From Lithospermum erythrorhizon (taxonomy: Eukaryota; Streptophyta; Magnoliopsida; Boraginales; Boraginaceae): DNA of 64,000 bases. The first letter of the stretch is position 1. Every line of letters starts with the position of its first letter. Both the position numbers and the translations under genes were made by a program. A model generated the notes under the pieces. The model ran no database searches, was not told where the DNA came from, and saw nothing but the letters and a program-made list of their open reading frames with translations. Shown piece by piece: positions 24,285 to 35,440 of this stretch. The stretch is taken from positions 49,855-113,854 of the forward strand of contig JADFUC010001935.1 of assembly GCA_019722365.1 (NCBI GenBank). Reading direction: 5' to 3'.

Positions 24285-24296
24285 GCTCTGATACCA
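24285..24296 (-). promoter_or_regulatory. Primer-binding site (initiator Met tRNA)
   Basis: TGGTATCAGAGC on the minus strand, three bases inside the 5' LTR, identical to the standard plant copia tRNA-Met priming site. Confidence 0.92.
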
Positions 24297-24299
24297 GTT

Positions 24300-24647
24300 T
24301 GTTATAATCAGTTTTATCCAATTTAAAAATTGGGTTGATATGAACTTAGAAAGCACACAGATTTTAAGTTCGCCTCCTAACAACTTGTTATGACTAATCC
24401 ATAGGCTCCAAGCCACCAAATCTTCACTATAATCTGAGCTTATAGCTATAGTCTACAAAGAGTCTTAGAATCGGAGGTTATAGATTTAATTGAAATAGTT
24501 GAAGTAATACTACTAAGAGTCTTACAAAGTCTCAAACTATTTGGTGCAGGAAATAACATATATACATATGTCATATATATAGGCCAAGACACTAGAATAA
24601 TTCTTCTAGTTTATGATGTGGTATATATATTCAAGTCACTTTCAACA
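24300..24647 (-). repeat. 5' LTR of the copia element
   Basis: 348 bp on +, from TGTTATAATCAG to TTTCAACA; similar to 21902-22291 and followed by the TTGTA duplication. Confidence 0.9.
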
Positions 24648-24769
24648 TTGTATGTTCTTCATCTTGTGTCATGTAAGTCAAATACCTCGCTATTTCTATC
24701 GATTTCAGTGTGGTAATTTGATCAACCTAATATAATTCGAACCGACAAATTTTATGATATAAGACAATT

Positions 24770-25020
24770 TATCAAATTGGTCCTTCAATAAATATGTTAA
24801 TTTGCTCTAATTTAGATTTAATCCCCGGTATCAGACATCTATGTCGAATTTAATCTCTATATGAACGGAAGCCTTAATTATTAACATGACGGGTATAAAT
24901 CACATTATGTTTTCAAACGGAAATAATTGAGGACTCCGTTCATATGAGAACCAAATTATAATGTCCTGTACACTATCAACGACTAAATTCCCATAATAAT
25001 ATCACCCAGATTTACCAAAT
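24770..25020. mobile_element. Small fold-back MITE-like element
   Basis: Sequence around 24863-24895 (CTCTATATGAACGGAAGCC..AATTATTAA) is inverted at 24919-24952 (AATAATTGAGGACTCCGTTCATATGAGA), giving a hairpin centred near 24910. TTGGTCC-type sequence lies near the left side, as in the element of the CAR intron. Ends and target duplication are not fixed. Confidence 0.5.
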
Positions 25021-25331
25021 CGCAATCCTTACCACACCTATCGGGTATTACCAAAATTGGTAATTAACCCTTTGTAGTTTTATCTTCAATATATTGAAGT
25101 ACCGCTAATTCGGTCCTGGCTATAGTGATCAATTGTCATTTGGTCCTCGAGAAATAAAGATTTTCCTATTGGGCCCCAATAATATTCATAAATTTACAAA
25201 TCGTTCCTGCCACGAGAGAGAGTTTTAAATCCCACCCATATCTGTGAATCAATCAAGAACTTGTAAATTATGGGATAAATTTAAACCTCATCTTATTATC
25301 TGCACAAATCAATAATTACATCTCCATAATT

Positions 25332-25333
<2 letters not shown>

Positions 25334-25401
<68 letters not shown>

Positions 25402-25422
25402 TAAGTATATATATATATATAT
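25334..25422. repeat. AT dinucleotide microsatellite
   Basis: A pure (AT)n run of about 66 bases (25334-25399), a short interruption, then another ~17 bases. Confidence 0.95.
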
Positions 25423-25429
25423 GCATAAG

Positions 25430-27658
25430 TTTCTAACAAAATTTTCATACTATAAATAATAAAAAACTTTGCTTTAAAAAGTCATCAGTTTAATATATAT
25501 TTGTACAATGAAATATGACTTAACATTCCCCTAATATTGTATAATCCAAAAGTAAGAATTTTTATTATTTATTTAAAGTGATAAAAATAAAACCCACTGA
25601 GGGAAAAATTTGCATGTGTTTTATCGAAATCGTAAGAGACTAACGCCCAAATACCCATGACCTTGCTGCTGGTCGACGGATTTGCATGTTCAGCTCGCTT
25701 GACTCGACTTGGATTCGACGGATGTAAGCTCTAAATACCAGTTGGATATGCGTCCTAGTCTTCGACGGACTCGAGATTTGGTCTCGACTTCGATATGGTC
25801 CGGAAATGGGGAGCCAGCAAACAGATTCTGGCCGTACGACTCGATTCGAAATGATCATCTCCTACCCATATCGACGATCGATTGACTTATCGCACGTGCT
25901 ACCGCAACGTAGTGGCTTTACCTTTGGGCAATTGATACGCCGTCTGATAGACGGACTCCAAGTCAGAGTTGTAATGTGTTGATAGCGCAAGTTATCAAGC
26001 AATGTACTTTCTCGGCTGTACTACATCGGTCTTAGCAATTACAAGGGTAGCTGGGCGAAGCGGATTCGGCCTCACTTTAGATTTGACGGTCAGAAGAAAT
26101 GTACGCTTAGCTTCGTACTACAACGGCCTGCAAATTATCGCCGGTAGCTGATGATCAAAGACGGCGATCATTCCACCTTGTTAACGATAGTTTATCACCA
26201 AGAAGTGTGTTTCCTCGCTTGGAATCAAGCTGGGAGAGACCTAATATTCAAAGATATTCCTATATCTAGAACTTGATGAATCAAACCCGAGATTTTTCAA
26301 ATAATTATTCATGAAAGATTTATTAATAATCGTGGCTATTTAGCTTATTTCGTAATATTCAAGAGTTCTCGAGAAATCCGCATGATTTTCATTGGGATTA
26401 GCTTCAAACTTGGAAGACCATCTGCTTTGTGCAAGAATCTTAATTTCAGCGATCATTTCTGGGTCGCTTGATTTGCTTTGCAACCACCAAAGTTGGTGTT
26501 TCCGTGGTGGTTTCAGTGCGATTTAACTTTGCCGTAATTTCCCCGTAGGTCGCCCTCTATTTCCTCATATGTTTTTAGGTATTTTGCGAATGATTTCTTT
26601 GAGACATTTTCTGGGGGCCATAGGGGGTTAGTTTATAGGTTTAAAGCTTTGAATACTTGTTTCTAAATTAGTTGGTTTAATTCCCTGTGGATCATGATTC
26701 AATCCTTTGAATTGAAAAGATCCGAACCACGATATTTAGGAGTTTCTTTTTCCTTCAACATGAAATAGCTCCTATTTTAAGACAAAAGAAGGTTTCCTTG
26801 ATCTTTTTCTAGTCAAACACCTTTCAAAGTTTGGACCCCTTAATCTTTGAGTCTTCATTTTAACCCCATAACTTTCGAGTGCTCATTTCACCCCGAATCC
26901 TGCATCTCAATTTCGCGCCTCTAAGCTACCATTTTAATTTGATAAAATTAGGGGTTTCCACTTCGAACCCTAAATTTAATGTGCATTTAATTCAGGCTAT
27001 TTTCTCGAAAAATCCTCGTTTCAGACGGTGGTTTGCATTACCTTTAGGGTTCGAATGGTAACCCCAGCCACGTGGCATTTCTTTTTCGGCTGTTCGAGTT
27101 AATTAACTGATTAAGCCAATCTTAATCATGTGTTAATTATTTTTAATAAATTTTCACTTACATATTGCCCCCCGAACCGGGTACATTTAGTAGGTGTCTG
27201 TCCGACGTGAGACAAAGAATTCATTTTTCCAACATGAATATTGTACATGTCGAGTATTTAAAGGATTTTTTCTTTCAAAGCATGCTGGCCGCTTCTCCCT
27301 TTATAATCGATATCCAAGGTATAGACTCCTTCTTGATGGAAAGTTAATATCCATGTCAGTCCGCAAAGAGGTCTAAAGGCTGCTAATAACCACGCTCGAC
27401 TTGCTATGCTTCGTATTTAAGGATAATCAGGATCCTCAATCATCCATGTCATTTAAGGATTTAAGCATTACCGATTATATGGAATTATTGTGATACCTTG
27501 ATCACAACTCGGTCAACCCCGATTTATAAGTAGCGTTGACTTATTTAGATTTATCAGACATATTTATATGTCACTTATCCTTAGCTAAGTCTTCGTCCCA
27601 AATTTTGACTTAATGAAGACTAATTATTGGAGTAATATTAACTTGCTATTGGGATCCC
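25430..27658. other. Unclassified repeat, probably decayed LTR retrotransposon
   Basis: The 25640-26230 block is GC-richer and coding-like but shows no motif I can name. From 26300 to 27160 the sequence has an LTR-like character (CTTTCAAAGTTTGGACCCC, TTAACCCCATAAC, no frames). Short frames at 26879-27061 and 27165-27376 have no homologue known to me. No host gene is visible in 2.2 kb. Confidence 0.35.
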
Positions 27659-27962
27659 ATTTAATTATCAATTTATTAGAGAATTAAATTATTCGAGTTT
27701 ACTGTTAACATGAATTTATTACATGTTAAGACCCTTTTAATTCTCCATTTATTAGAGAATTAAATAATTTTGGGTTTAATATTAACATGATTTATTACAT
27801 GTTAAGACCCATTTAATTCTCCATTTATTAGAGAATTAAATAATTTTGGGTTTAATGTTAACATGATTTACTACATGTTAAGATCCATTTAATTCTCTAT
27901 TTATTAGATAATTAAATAATTTTGTCTTTAATGTTAACATGATTTATTACATGTTAAGATCA
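27659..27962. repeat. 76-bp tandem array, four copies, two hairpins per unit
   Basis: Copies at 27659-27734, 27735-27810, 27811-27886 and 27887-27962. Each unit holds two perfect or near-perfect inverted repeats: TTAATTCTC...GAGAATTAA around a CATTTATTA loop, and TTAACATG...CATGTTAA around an ATTTATTA loop. The outer copies differ slightly (first: ATTATC; fourth: GATAATTAA). The array lies just upstream of LTR-Y copy 2. Confidence 0.93.
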
Positions 27963-27999
27963 GAATAACCCGTTCCTAGTTAATTTCGATAATAATATT

Positions 28000-30350
28000 A
28001 ATTCTAGAAATTTATTTTGAGCCGAATCACATTTATAATTTAGTAAGCGAGCAATGGGGGACAATTCGAAAGTTAAATTAAATCGTTCAATCGCTCGATA
28101 ACTCGATTCGCTTTGATTCGCACAAACTCCCCGCATGATTTTCTAAGACTTAAGTCATAGTCTACTTATCCTTCATCTCTTATCTCTATAAATATCAAAA
28201 CAAATATCTTTTTCTATCTCTTCTGGCGGCTCGGGCCGAGATCCCTTCTGTACAAACAAAGAAATTTTCCACTTTATCCTACTGATCGTTAAGGCTTTCC
28301 AACATTCTTCCCTACAAATTCTCGAGGTATGAAAATAGAAGTTTTGGTTGATTTTTGCTGGTTAATTCTTGGCTGACTTTTTTACATAACTCAATTTTTG
28401 TTGCTTAAAGTTTGTTATGGATGTTATGACGCATATGTCAATTTAATTCATGATTTAGAGGTCGTTGAGGACGCATGGTCAGTTGACTTTTCTAGGTTCT
28501 CGTTGACTTTTTGCTGATATTTTATAAGACTTTAAATGTGTAAGTGGAGTTTAATTGGGGACCTTATCAGTAGCTTGTCATGACGTTAAAACTAGCGATT
28601 TAAAATTTGATTAAAGCGAGTTAAATACATTTGTAAGTTGAGTTATAATTGATATTTTGAGTTTATATTACACTACGTGACTGGTGGTCAATTGTAATTT
28701 AATTTATAAGTTGATACTTAAAATGTTAAATAATAAGGTGGAATTCTAGCTGGGGAATCGACATCGGGTCAGGTCCGACGGGATTATAAATTTGTTTTAT
28801 CCGTCATTTTAGACCGCTTAAAATAGTTCCACTAAGAGTTGGTGTGTGTCTTCTATGGAATTGTGTATCGTAGTAGGTCTTGATTATACTTTCGGTGTTT
28901 TTGTTAGGCGCCGACGCGGGAAGGGCAAGCACTGCGATTGTGTTCGCGAAAGTTTTTGGTGTTTTGGGCAAAGGCGAAGTACTTATCTCACGGGTGTTAC
29001 TTTTACATACTTACTTTAAAATTGTGTGAACACAGCCATTGTGGTAATGCATTATGTGAGTACGAGCCGTACATGTCATCGCTATGATTACGCGAGAACT
29101 ATATGTAATCGGTTGTATGATTACGTAGATTCATTCCATATGAGCCACGATATGATTACGTGATTATATTCTCAAGGGCGCTAAGATTGTCGAGGTGCAA
29201 TAGCTTGAACTCCCAACTTATATTTCGATTTCCGTGGCCTTGTCGGCAATCGTTGTATTTATGTGGCCTTGTCGGCACTTTCGTATGCTCGCAATTGTCG
29301 GCAGCTTTGGATTGAATTATGATTATGTAGATGTTTTAGCCGCGCTTGGATATTGCTCGGGGAGCAGTAGTTGGTTATCGAGAGGTGTCAAGTTGAGTTA
29401 TGTATGACTCGAGGTGACTCGAGTAACGTGGATTCGACCCTACGTCAGGGATGATTGTGGTTTTCAGCGACTCTCCTCCTCGGGCAGGATACGTGACGCT
29501 ATCGGCCTTATACTTCGGTATAAAGCTATGAGATCTTATTATCACTTTGCTATGTGCATTTGCTGGTGTTGGCCTTATACTTCGGTATAAGTAAAATGGG
29601 AGACTTATTATCACTTTCTATATTGTCAGCGCTCGGCCTTTATACTTTTGGAATATGTTGGGAGATCTATTGTCACTTTCGCTGGGGCATTGTTCACGTT
29701 GGCCTATACCGCGGTATAAGTGCAAATGTTATTAGCGATGGATCCATTCCCGCAAGTAGACTGGATCGAGTATATGCACATTGGGAGGCGGTATATTTCA
29801 GGAGAGTACGGAGATGTAAGGCCATCACTATTATAGTCGTCAGCGAGTCTCTATGATTTCATTCCAAAGCGACAGGCCTTATCGAGACCTTCTATTTTTA
29901 TATCTTAACATGTTATGTAGACCTTCAATCTGTACGACCACAGTGTCCGATATATATATATGTATTTATTTAATATTAACTGTCGCCCCATGGTAAGTTC
30001 ACCCCCAAGCATGCTCTAAGCTTCAAGGCTACACTCCCCTTTTCTCTTTGGGCGGCATTTCATTTGTGCCAGTCGACAGTCGCAACTGGAGCGGTAGGCT
30101 GTCAGTTGGAGAGTTTGCTCGAAAGGGCTGTGTGAGCATCGGGTGGTCAGGATCCTCACACCATTTTGATGTGTTGTCAACCGATTTTGATTGGGTTGTA
30201 CTTTATTTTCAACTTTAGCCTCATTTGCGCTTGTCATTTTGTATTTTAATATAATACTACTTTGAAATTTTATTACTGTTATCCAGGATATATTGTATAT
30301 ATATATGGGTTTGCTGGTTGATATCACTGATGATTGCACCAAAAACCTGC
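28000..30350 (+). repeat. LTR-Y copy 2
   Basis: Landmarks: CTCTATAAATA (TATA-like, about 28183), pyrimidine-rich leader (28200-28330), GTTGACTTTT motifs (28482, 28502), TTAGGCGCCGACGCGGGAAG (about 28905), ACTTATCTCACGGGTG (about 28980), the hairpin minisatellite (29504-29720), and GGGCGGCATTTCATTT (about 30050). The same order is seen at 35441-37620 and 59000-62600. Confidence 0.7.
29504..29720 (+). repeat. Hairpin minisatellite in LTR-Y copy 2
   Basis: Four units of 63-68 bp begin GGCCTTATAC at about 29504, 29572, 29635 and 29702 and contain GAGATCTATTATCACTTT. Two units have the inverted repeat TTATAC-TTCG-GTATAA, and a third has the palindrome TATACCGCGGTATA; the remaining unit has lost it. 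Confidence 0.9.
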
Positions 30351-30559
30351 TTTTGATCGACAGTTTAATTTAATCCAAATTCTGGACAAACCAGTTGTTT
30401 GGTTTTAAACCCAATGTCCATCTGCTCGTTGTGTCGACTTGTTTTCTTTTGAGTCGTTGTGAGCAGCTTTTTGTAAAAGTCCAGCCTTTTTTTCTTTTGT
30501 TGCGAGATCAGTTTATGACACTGTAATGCAAGAGTGCCAGTGGGTAAAGCTGTATGAGG

Positions 30560-31230
30560 CCCACTGTGTGGTATACCGTTTCATCAAGACAACAGGACCA
30601 AGAGGGTCCGGAGGTCCATTCCTTCGTGCATGCTGAGGAGGAGGAGATAGACCTCTGCAGAGGAGAGTGTAAATGCCTGCAGTGTTGTTGTGAGGCCTAA
30701 TTCCGCAGGGTAAGTCAGCTTGACCCGGTTTCAAGCAGGATCCTCCAAAGATTCCGGCCCGCCGGGGAGCAAAAAAGCATTGAAGTTCATCCGGGACACG
30801 AAGTCCATTTTTGTATCAATGGGATCAAATGGTATGAGAGTGAAGTTTGCTACTTATAGACTTCACGAGAGCCTGTGACCTGCGGGAGAACCCCAGTGAC
30901 TGGACCGCTGGTAGGGAGATTCCTCGTTTCCTAGGAGAGATTGGCCGAGCTCTTCCGAGAATTATCGCTTTTGAGACCCATTATGGTACTGAGAACATTT
31001 TGCCGACGCAGGTTCGGGAGGTCGCATGGAGGAGCAATGCAGACGCCTGCTGGATATGTGCCGACTACTTCCTCATGTTTATCCGGTGGAGCGGCGAGGA
31101 TCACTTTCAGTTCGTGGACGGGTCGACGCGCGATATCGCCACCGCATCTCACCGATGGTTTTTACCAGCTTCTATGCCGCGAGGAATGCAACCCTAAAGA
31201 TGGAATGGAGTTAAGGTGAGCCAGAGGCGA
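30560..31230 (+). pseudogene. Ty3/gypsy gag remnant
   Basis: Read across frames, the sequence gives FIRDTKSIF, VKFATYRLHESA, then after a disrupted stretch FYAARNATLKMEW, in the order of chromovirus gag (P.F.G...D...W; VKLA.F.L...A..WW; F...YFP...R..KE.EF). The 116-codon frame at 30847-31197 carries part of it (DWTAGREIPRF; DYFLMFIRW). Similarity is partial and frames shift repeatedly. Its place after LTR-Y and before a chromodomain integrase supports the call. Confidence 0.55.
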
Positions 31231-31559
31231 AGGATCATGAGGAGTCACCCGAGACTTTCACCCGGTAGCCTAAGGGTTTTGAGTTCGTAGCTGCTGACCA
31301 AGCAGAGCTGCCCCGGCAAATACGTTGCTCCAGGCCGCCTGAAGTTATTTTCAATCGGCCCGCACGGGCGCCATGATCCGGGGTCCGTAGTATTCTCCTG
31401 GCCTGTAAGATCACTGCTACCGCTGGGCGGTCATGATGGGGCACATGCAACAGAACGCCTATAGGCGGTCACATGTTATCGATGCCGCCAGTACTGGTGA
31501 CATCTCAAAGTAGGATTGCCCCCTAGTCTTTCTCGTAGAGAGCTAGTACTTCAGTCATT

Positions 31560-31782
31560 ATTTCCAGCCGCTTATGTTATCGTGGAATCGTGGTGGTTTA
31601 TTCATTGCCTAGAGTGGATATGGATATTAAGCGACGACTGTGAGTTATAGTCATGGTTTAGCCCATGATTTCCCCATTCTAGGTGATTTGCAGGTCTTAT
31701 CGGCACCTTCTATTATATCTAACTTGTTACGCCTTTGCATCTTCTTTCGAATCTGTTGTACGAGCTATTAGGGTAATCTTGG

Positions 31783-31855
<73 letters not shown>

Positions 31856-32190
31856 CGATTTTATTCATATTTGGCTATTATAATATTGTCCGCCTCTGCC
31901 TGCATGTAAGTTCACCCTGGCGTTCGCTTAAGCCTCGCTTACACCGCTGGGCGGCATTTTACTTCCGCGCTGTGTCGATAAGCAAAAACAGCCGAGTCAG
32001 TTGAGAGTTTGTTTCCGGAGCGTTAAAGGAAAGATCGGGCCAGCCGGTGATCTCTACAAACTTCTCATTTTGATGCTATCAACCGATTTTGATTATCAGA
32101 CTTTATTTTTCAACTTTAAATTATTTGCTAGCTGTCATTTCAGATTTCAATACAACACGTGACTTTCAGAAATTTCACAGTAATAATCCA
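31560..32190 (+). repeat. Internal fragment of LTR-Y (3' part)
   Basis: Matches the end of copy 2 (29870-30340): GCAGGTCTTATCG..ACCTTCTATTATATCTAACTTGTTA, GGGCGGCATTTTACTT, CATTTTGATGC.ATCAACCGATTTTGATT and CTTTATTTTTCAACTTTAA all recur in order. It contains an AT microsatellite at 31783-31848. A third LTR end inside the element suggests tandem or nested copies that recombined. Confidence 0.75.
31783..31848. repeat. AT dinucleotide microsatellite
   Basis: About 66 bases of (AT)n with one C interruption near its start. In copy 2 the equivalent position (about 29953) has only about 14 bases of AT repeat, so this one expanded after the copies separated. Confidence 0.95.
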
Positions 32191-34600
32191 CGTTAAAAAA
32201 AAAAAAATTTAAAATTTTCTACCGGTGGCGGGTCCCGAGATAAGATAAATACCGATAATAATATTATTCGTAAATTATTCGTTTCAATTACATTTATAAT
32301 TCTGTAAGAAGAACCTGGCTGGCCTCAGCGAAGCTTGGGGATCGCTTAAGCTCCATTTGATTTGTTTGAAGTCGAAAACAGGGAAAATATAAACTCACGC
32401 GTTGATACAAGCAAATACAAGTGGCAGAATAAAGATCATCGGTCAAAATTGCCAAGAGATGCAACAGGTGAGCCATCCGAATAAATATCAAGAAAGGCGA
32501 AGCACCAGCAAATTGAGAATTTGATGGAACAAATTATATTTCTCTCGCAAGAGCACTTAGTCGCTGAAGTAGTACAAATATTTCAATTAAGCTATTTAAT
32601 CCACCTATGAACTGGCTTACTTAAATTAATTATAATTGTAATGAAATTCTATATTAGAATTGGATCAGAATAAACTAGTTAAACTTAAATTAACAAAGGC
32701 AATTAAGAAGGATAAACTTATTTAATACATCGACTTCACCTAACAAGAAGATTCTCTATCCAAATAATAGATTTATCAACACTAAGTCCGATTGCTAGCC
32801 TCTAAGATACCTGCCTCGGCCGCGGCTTACCTGACGCTCGCTTAATTAATCTCCTACGTCAATTAATAAATTAATTAATTAAAAACCGAAGCTAGCTTGT
32901 AAAATCATCAGAACTTCAACTCACCACAGACACTCAAGATAACAACCCACTCAATTAACTAATCGTTGATCTATTATGCCTACATAATACCTGTGGATTC
33001 TCATATAAAATAATTCTGGCCGTATTCTAAACAATCGAATCAAATTAAGTTCAATGATTAATAATACTAGTGCAATTATAATAACTCCAAACCGGATAGA
33101 AAAATACACAATCACAAGTGCTACATCAAACCGCAATAATAAATTTAGCTACTACTCATACCGAAATAATTTGGCAAATAATATTACCGAAAGATAAATT
33201 AACTGTAGTATGAATAAAAGAGTAGAAATACTATCAATTGTATTCAACGAAACGATCAAGAAAACAGAGAATAATACAGTAAGTCGTCAGCCGCTTAAAA
33301 TTCCACACAAATTGTCGTCAAGAGAAAAGCGAATGAATATTTCTCCGCCGCCGCCTCGTGATTATATATAGCCAGTCGACTCCGGGTCTTTTATTTCCTT
33401 TCATAGCTGCATAAACCGGCCTCTTTTTCTTTCCTTTTTCGATCGACTTTTGTCCACTCTTCCTAAAATTACAACATTCTACCAAGAACTTATCTTTTAG
33501 CATTTTCCCTGCCTAAAATTAGCATATATTTCCCCAAATACTAATAAAAACACTGAATCACATAATATATAATATTTTTTCAATTAAAAACAACCAAAAA
33601 ACAACCAAATTATTAGTAATGGGCACCCAAAAATCATCCTAAAAACTATGACAACATTCGCTAATCAACTCCCCACACTTGACCTCCATTACTTGTCCTC
33701 AAGTAAAAACATTCAAAGACATTTTGTCATATATCCTAAAGTCACCGTATTCACGATAACACATATTAGTGGAACAGTCTAACGAGACTGGATCAAGACT
33801 TTAAATTAAGCACAAATTCATTAAATTGATTGAATACACAATCTTCCTAATCCATCGTAGTCAAACAATTCATGACGCTGATATTCTCAACTACTCACAC
33901 CACTCAACAATTGCATTTATAAGCAATTGCTTAATTCTCATTCTCAAGACAAGACACATTCTACCATAAAAGTGCTTTAAGTATACACCCAACAATCCAA
34001 TCTATCGCGCATGCAACACAAGTCGTGGTGTCTTTCATTGTGGTCAGAACGGGCTTAAAGTTATGTAAGCAAATATTTGGCTCGACTAAACATTTATTTA
34101 ATATGTGAAATCTAAATAGGGATTCACCAAAATTTAAAGACATACTCACCCATCCCACTCACACACAACATGTAGCCTTCCTCACATTTTGGGCTTACTT
34201 ACCCTCATAATTCGAGCATACAACACTTTTTCTCAAGCCATCGACCCTCGAACCTAAAACAACACAAAGAAACAAGCATTTGTTGCTTTTTCAATTTTTT
34301 TTTCTTTTTTCTTTTTTTGCTTTTGCTTTTTCTTTTTTACTTTTTTTAACTCTTTTTTTTTCTAAGGTTCAGCAAAGATTTCATCGATATAAACCTCCCC
34401 TACACTTAACTCTTTGCGAAACACTAACAAAAAGACATCCCTGCTGGATCGCTGCGCACTCTTCCCTATTCCCCGAGAAATGGGACGAGAACATATCATG
34501 GACTTTGTATCTGGGCTCTTAGGTCGTGTCAGGCAGTTCAATGATATCAGGATAAAGTCAGTCAAGTCGGCTCATTTCTTACCTATTAGATCTAACACGG
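32191..34600. other. Unclassified AT-rich repeat inserted in the gypsy element
   Basis: No frame with a recognisable domain. The phrase CTCCCCACACTTGACC..TTGTCCTCAAG at about 33670 is of a type often met in plant LTR retrotransposons in antisense. A long pyrimidine tract with C/T runs lies at about 34280-34370. Probably a nested, decayed LTR element on the minus strand; the class is not established. Confidence 0.35.
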
Positions 34601-34609
34601 ACCAGTAGA

Positions 34610-35420
34610 TAATAACATGTGATGTCGGGACGATTGCGAGGACCCAGAGTGGGGTTCCGTGTCGATCATTTCGCATCGCCACGCAGATTTACTTCCCGAG
34701 ATTCCTTGAGGCCTTTGCGTGAGGCACGTAATTTGTGCTTAAGTACATCTTTCATCTCTGCATTGTACTTTAACTGGCATTGGCGATGCTCAGCATGTGT
34801 TCCGTGCTCACCTGAGTCGGGACGCATTTGTTGCCTAAGACCACCCGATATTACCAGCCATGCTAAATTCAGACGCACCTTATACTAAGTGATGGGCAAA
34901 AAAGTGTCGGACTCCGCTTATTTGAAACGGCTGTGGGAGTAGGAAATCTATGGTTCCGAAGTTAGTTGAAATTTCCAATGGAGCGGATCAAAGTTGATAC
35001 AACAAATATCCGAGATGGATAGACATATACGCCGATCACGCCGGGTAGACTTATCTTCGAGGTCGCAGGACTGTGGTGTTCTCAAGATATCTCCGTGAAG
35101 TGGGGCGATGCTGATTGGGAGGAAAGGAAAAGTCAGTCCTCGCGATATTGGACCGCTCGGGATCTGGGGAAAGTCGATACGGGCTTATCGCTTACGCTTT
35201 TGGTACGTATTCCATGGTCGCAGCCCAGAAAGATATTCCGACGAAACACACTTTAGCTCGGTACTTGAACTGGGCAGAGATTCACCTTTCGAGGAGAAAC
35301 CGTGAGGATTCTCGATCGGAAATAAAAGCCGACAGGAACAAAGCCAAAGCGATTACCGAAAGGCAGGCGAGGCTTACACGTGGGAACGCTGGCATTGATA
35401 TTTAGAGTCAAGTACCCGCA
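34610..35420 (+). pseudogene. Ty3/gypsy integrase C-terminus and chromodomain
   Basis: From about 35080 the reading is VVFLKISP, then GAMLIGRKGKVSPRDIGPLG, AYRLRFWYVFHG and DETHFSSVLELGRDSPFEEK, followed in another frame by RILDRK. This matches the GPY/F module of chromovirus integrase (KVFLKVSP..G..RFG.KGKLSPRYIGPFEIL, YRLALP, VHDVFHVS) and the start of the chromodomain. The upstream block 34610-34890 (RLRGPRVGFRVDHFASPRRF and similar) fits the integrase core end only loosely. Stops and frameshifts abolish function. In live elements this part directs integration to heterochromatin. Confidence 0.85.
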
Positions 35421-35440
35421 GCCTTTCTTCGCTGTAGGGG

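Larger units (their letters stand above)
21902..24647 (-). mobile_element. Short Ty1/copia retrotransposon, complete ends
   Basis: Left LTR 21902-22291 (the 3' LTR in element sense) and right LTR 24300-24647 (5' LTR). Both run TGTTATAA...TTTCAACA on +. They are flanked by a perfect 5-bp duplication, TTGTA (21897-21901 and 24648-24652). On the - strand the primer-binding site TGGTATCAGAGC (24285-24296) pairs with initiator Met tRNA, and the polypurine tract AAGGTGGAGATT lies just before the 3' LTR (about 22292-22303). The internal part is only about 2 kb: gag is clear, but protease, integrase and most reverse transcriptase are missing, so it is non-autonomous. The LTRs differ by many changes, so the insertion is not recent. 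Confidence 0.92.

Noticed and set aside
24285..24296. Possible tRNA gene because of its Met-tRNA complementarity
   Set aside because: Only the 12-base primer complement is present with no cloverleaf around it; it is a retrotransposon primer-binding site. No tRNA was found elsewhere in the window.
31683..31883. 66-codon frame through the AT microsatellite
   Set aside because: Its long IYIYIY run is simple-repeat translation.
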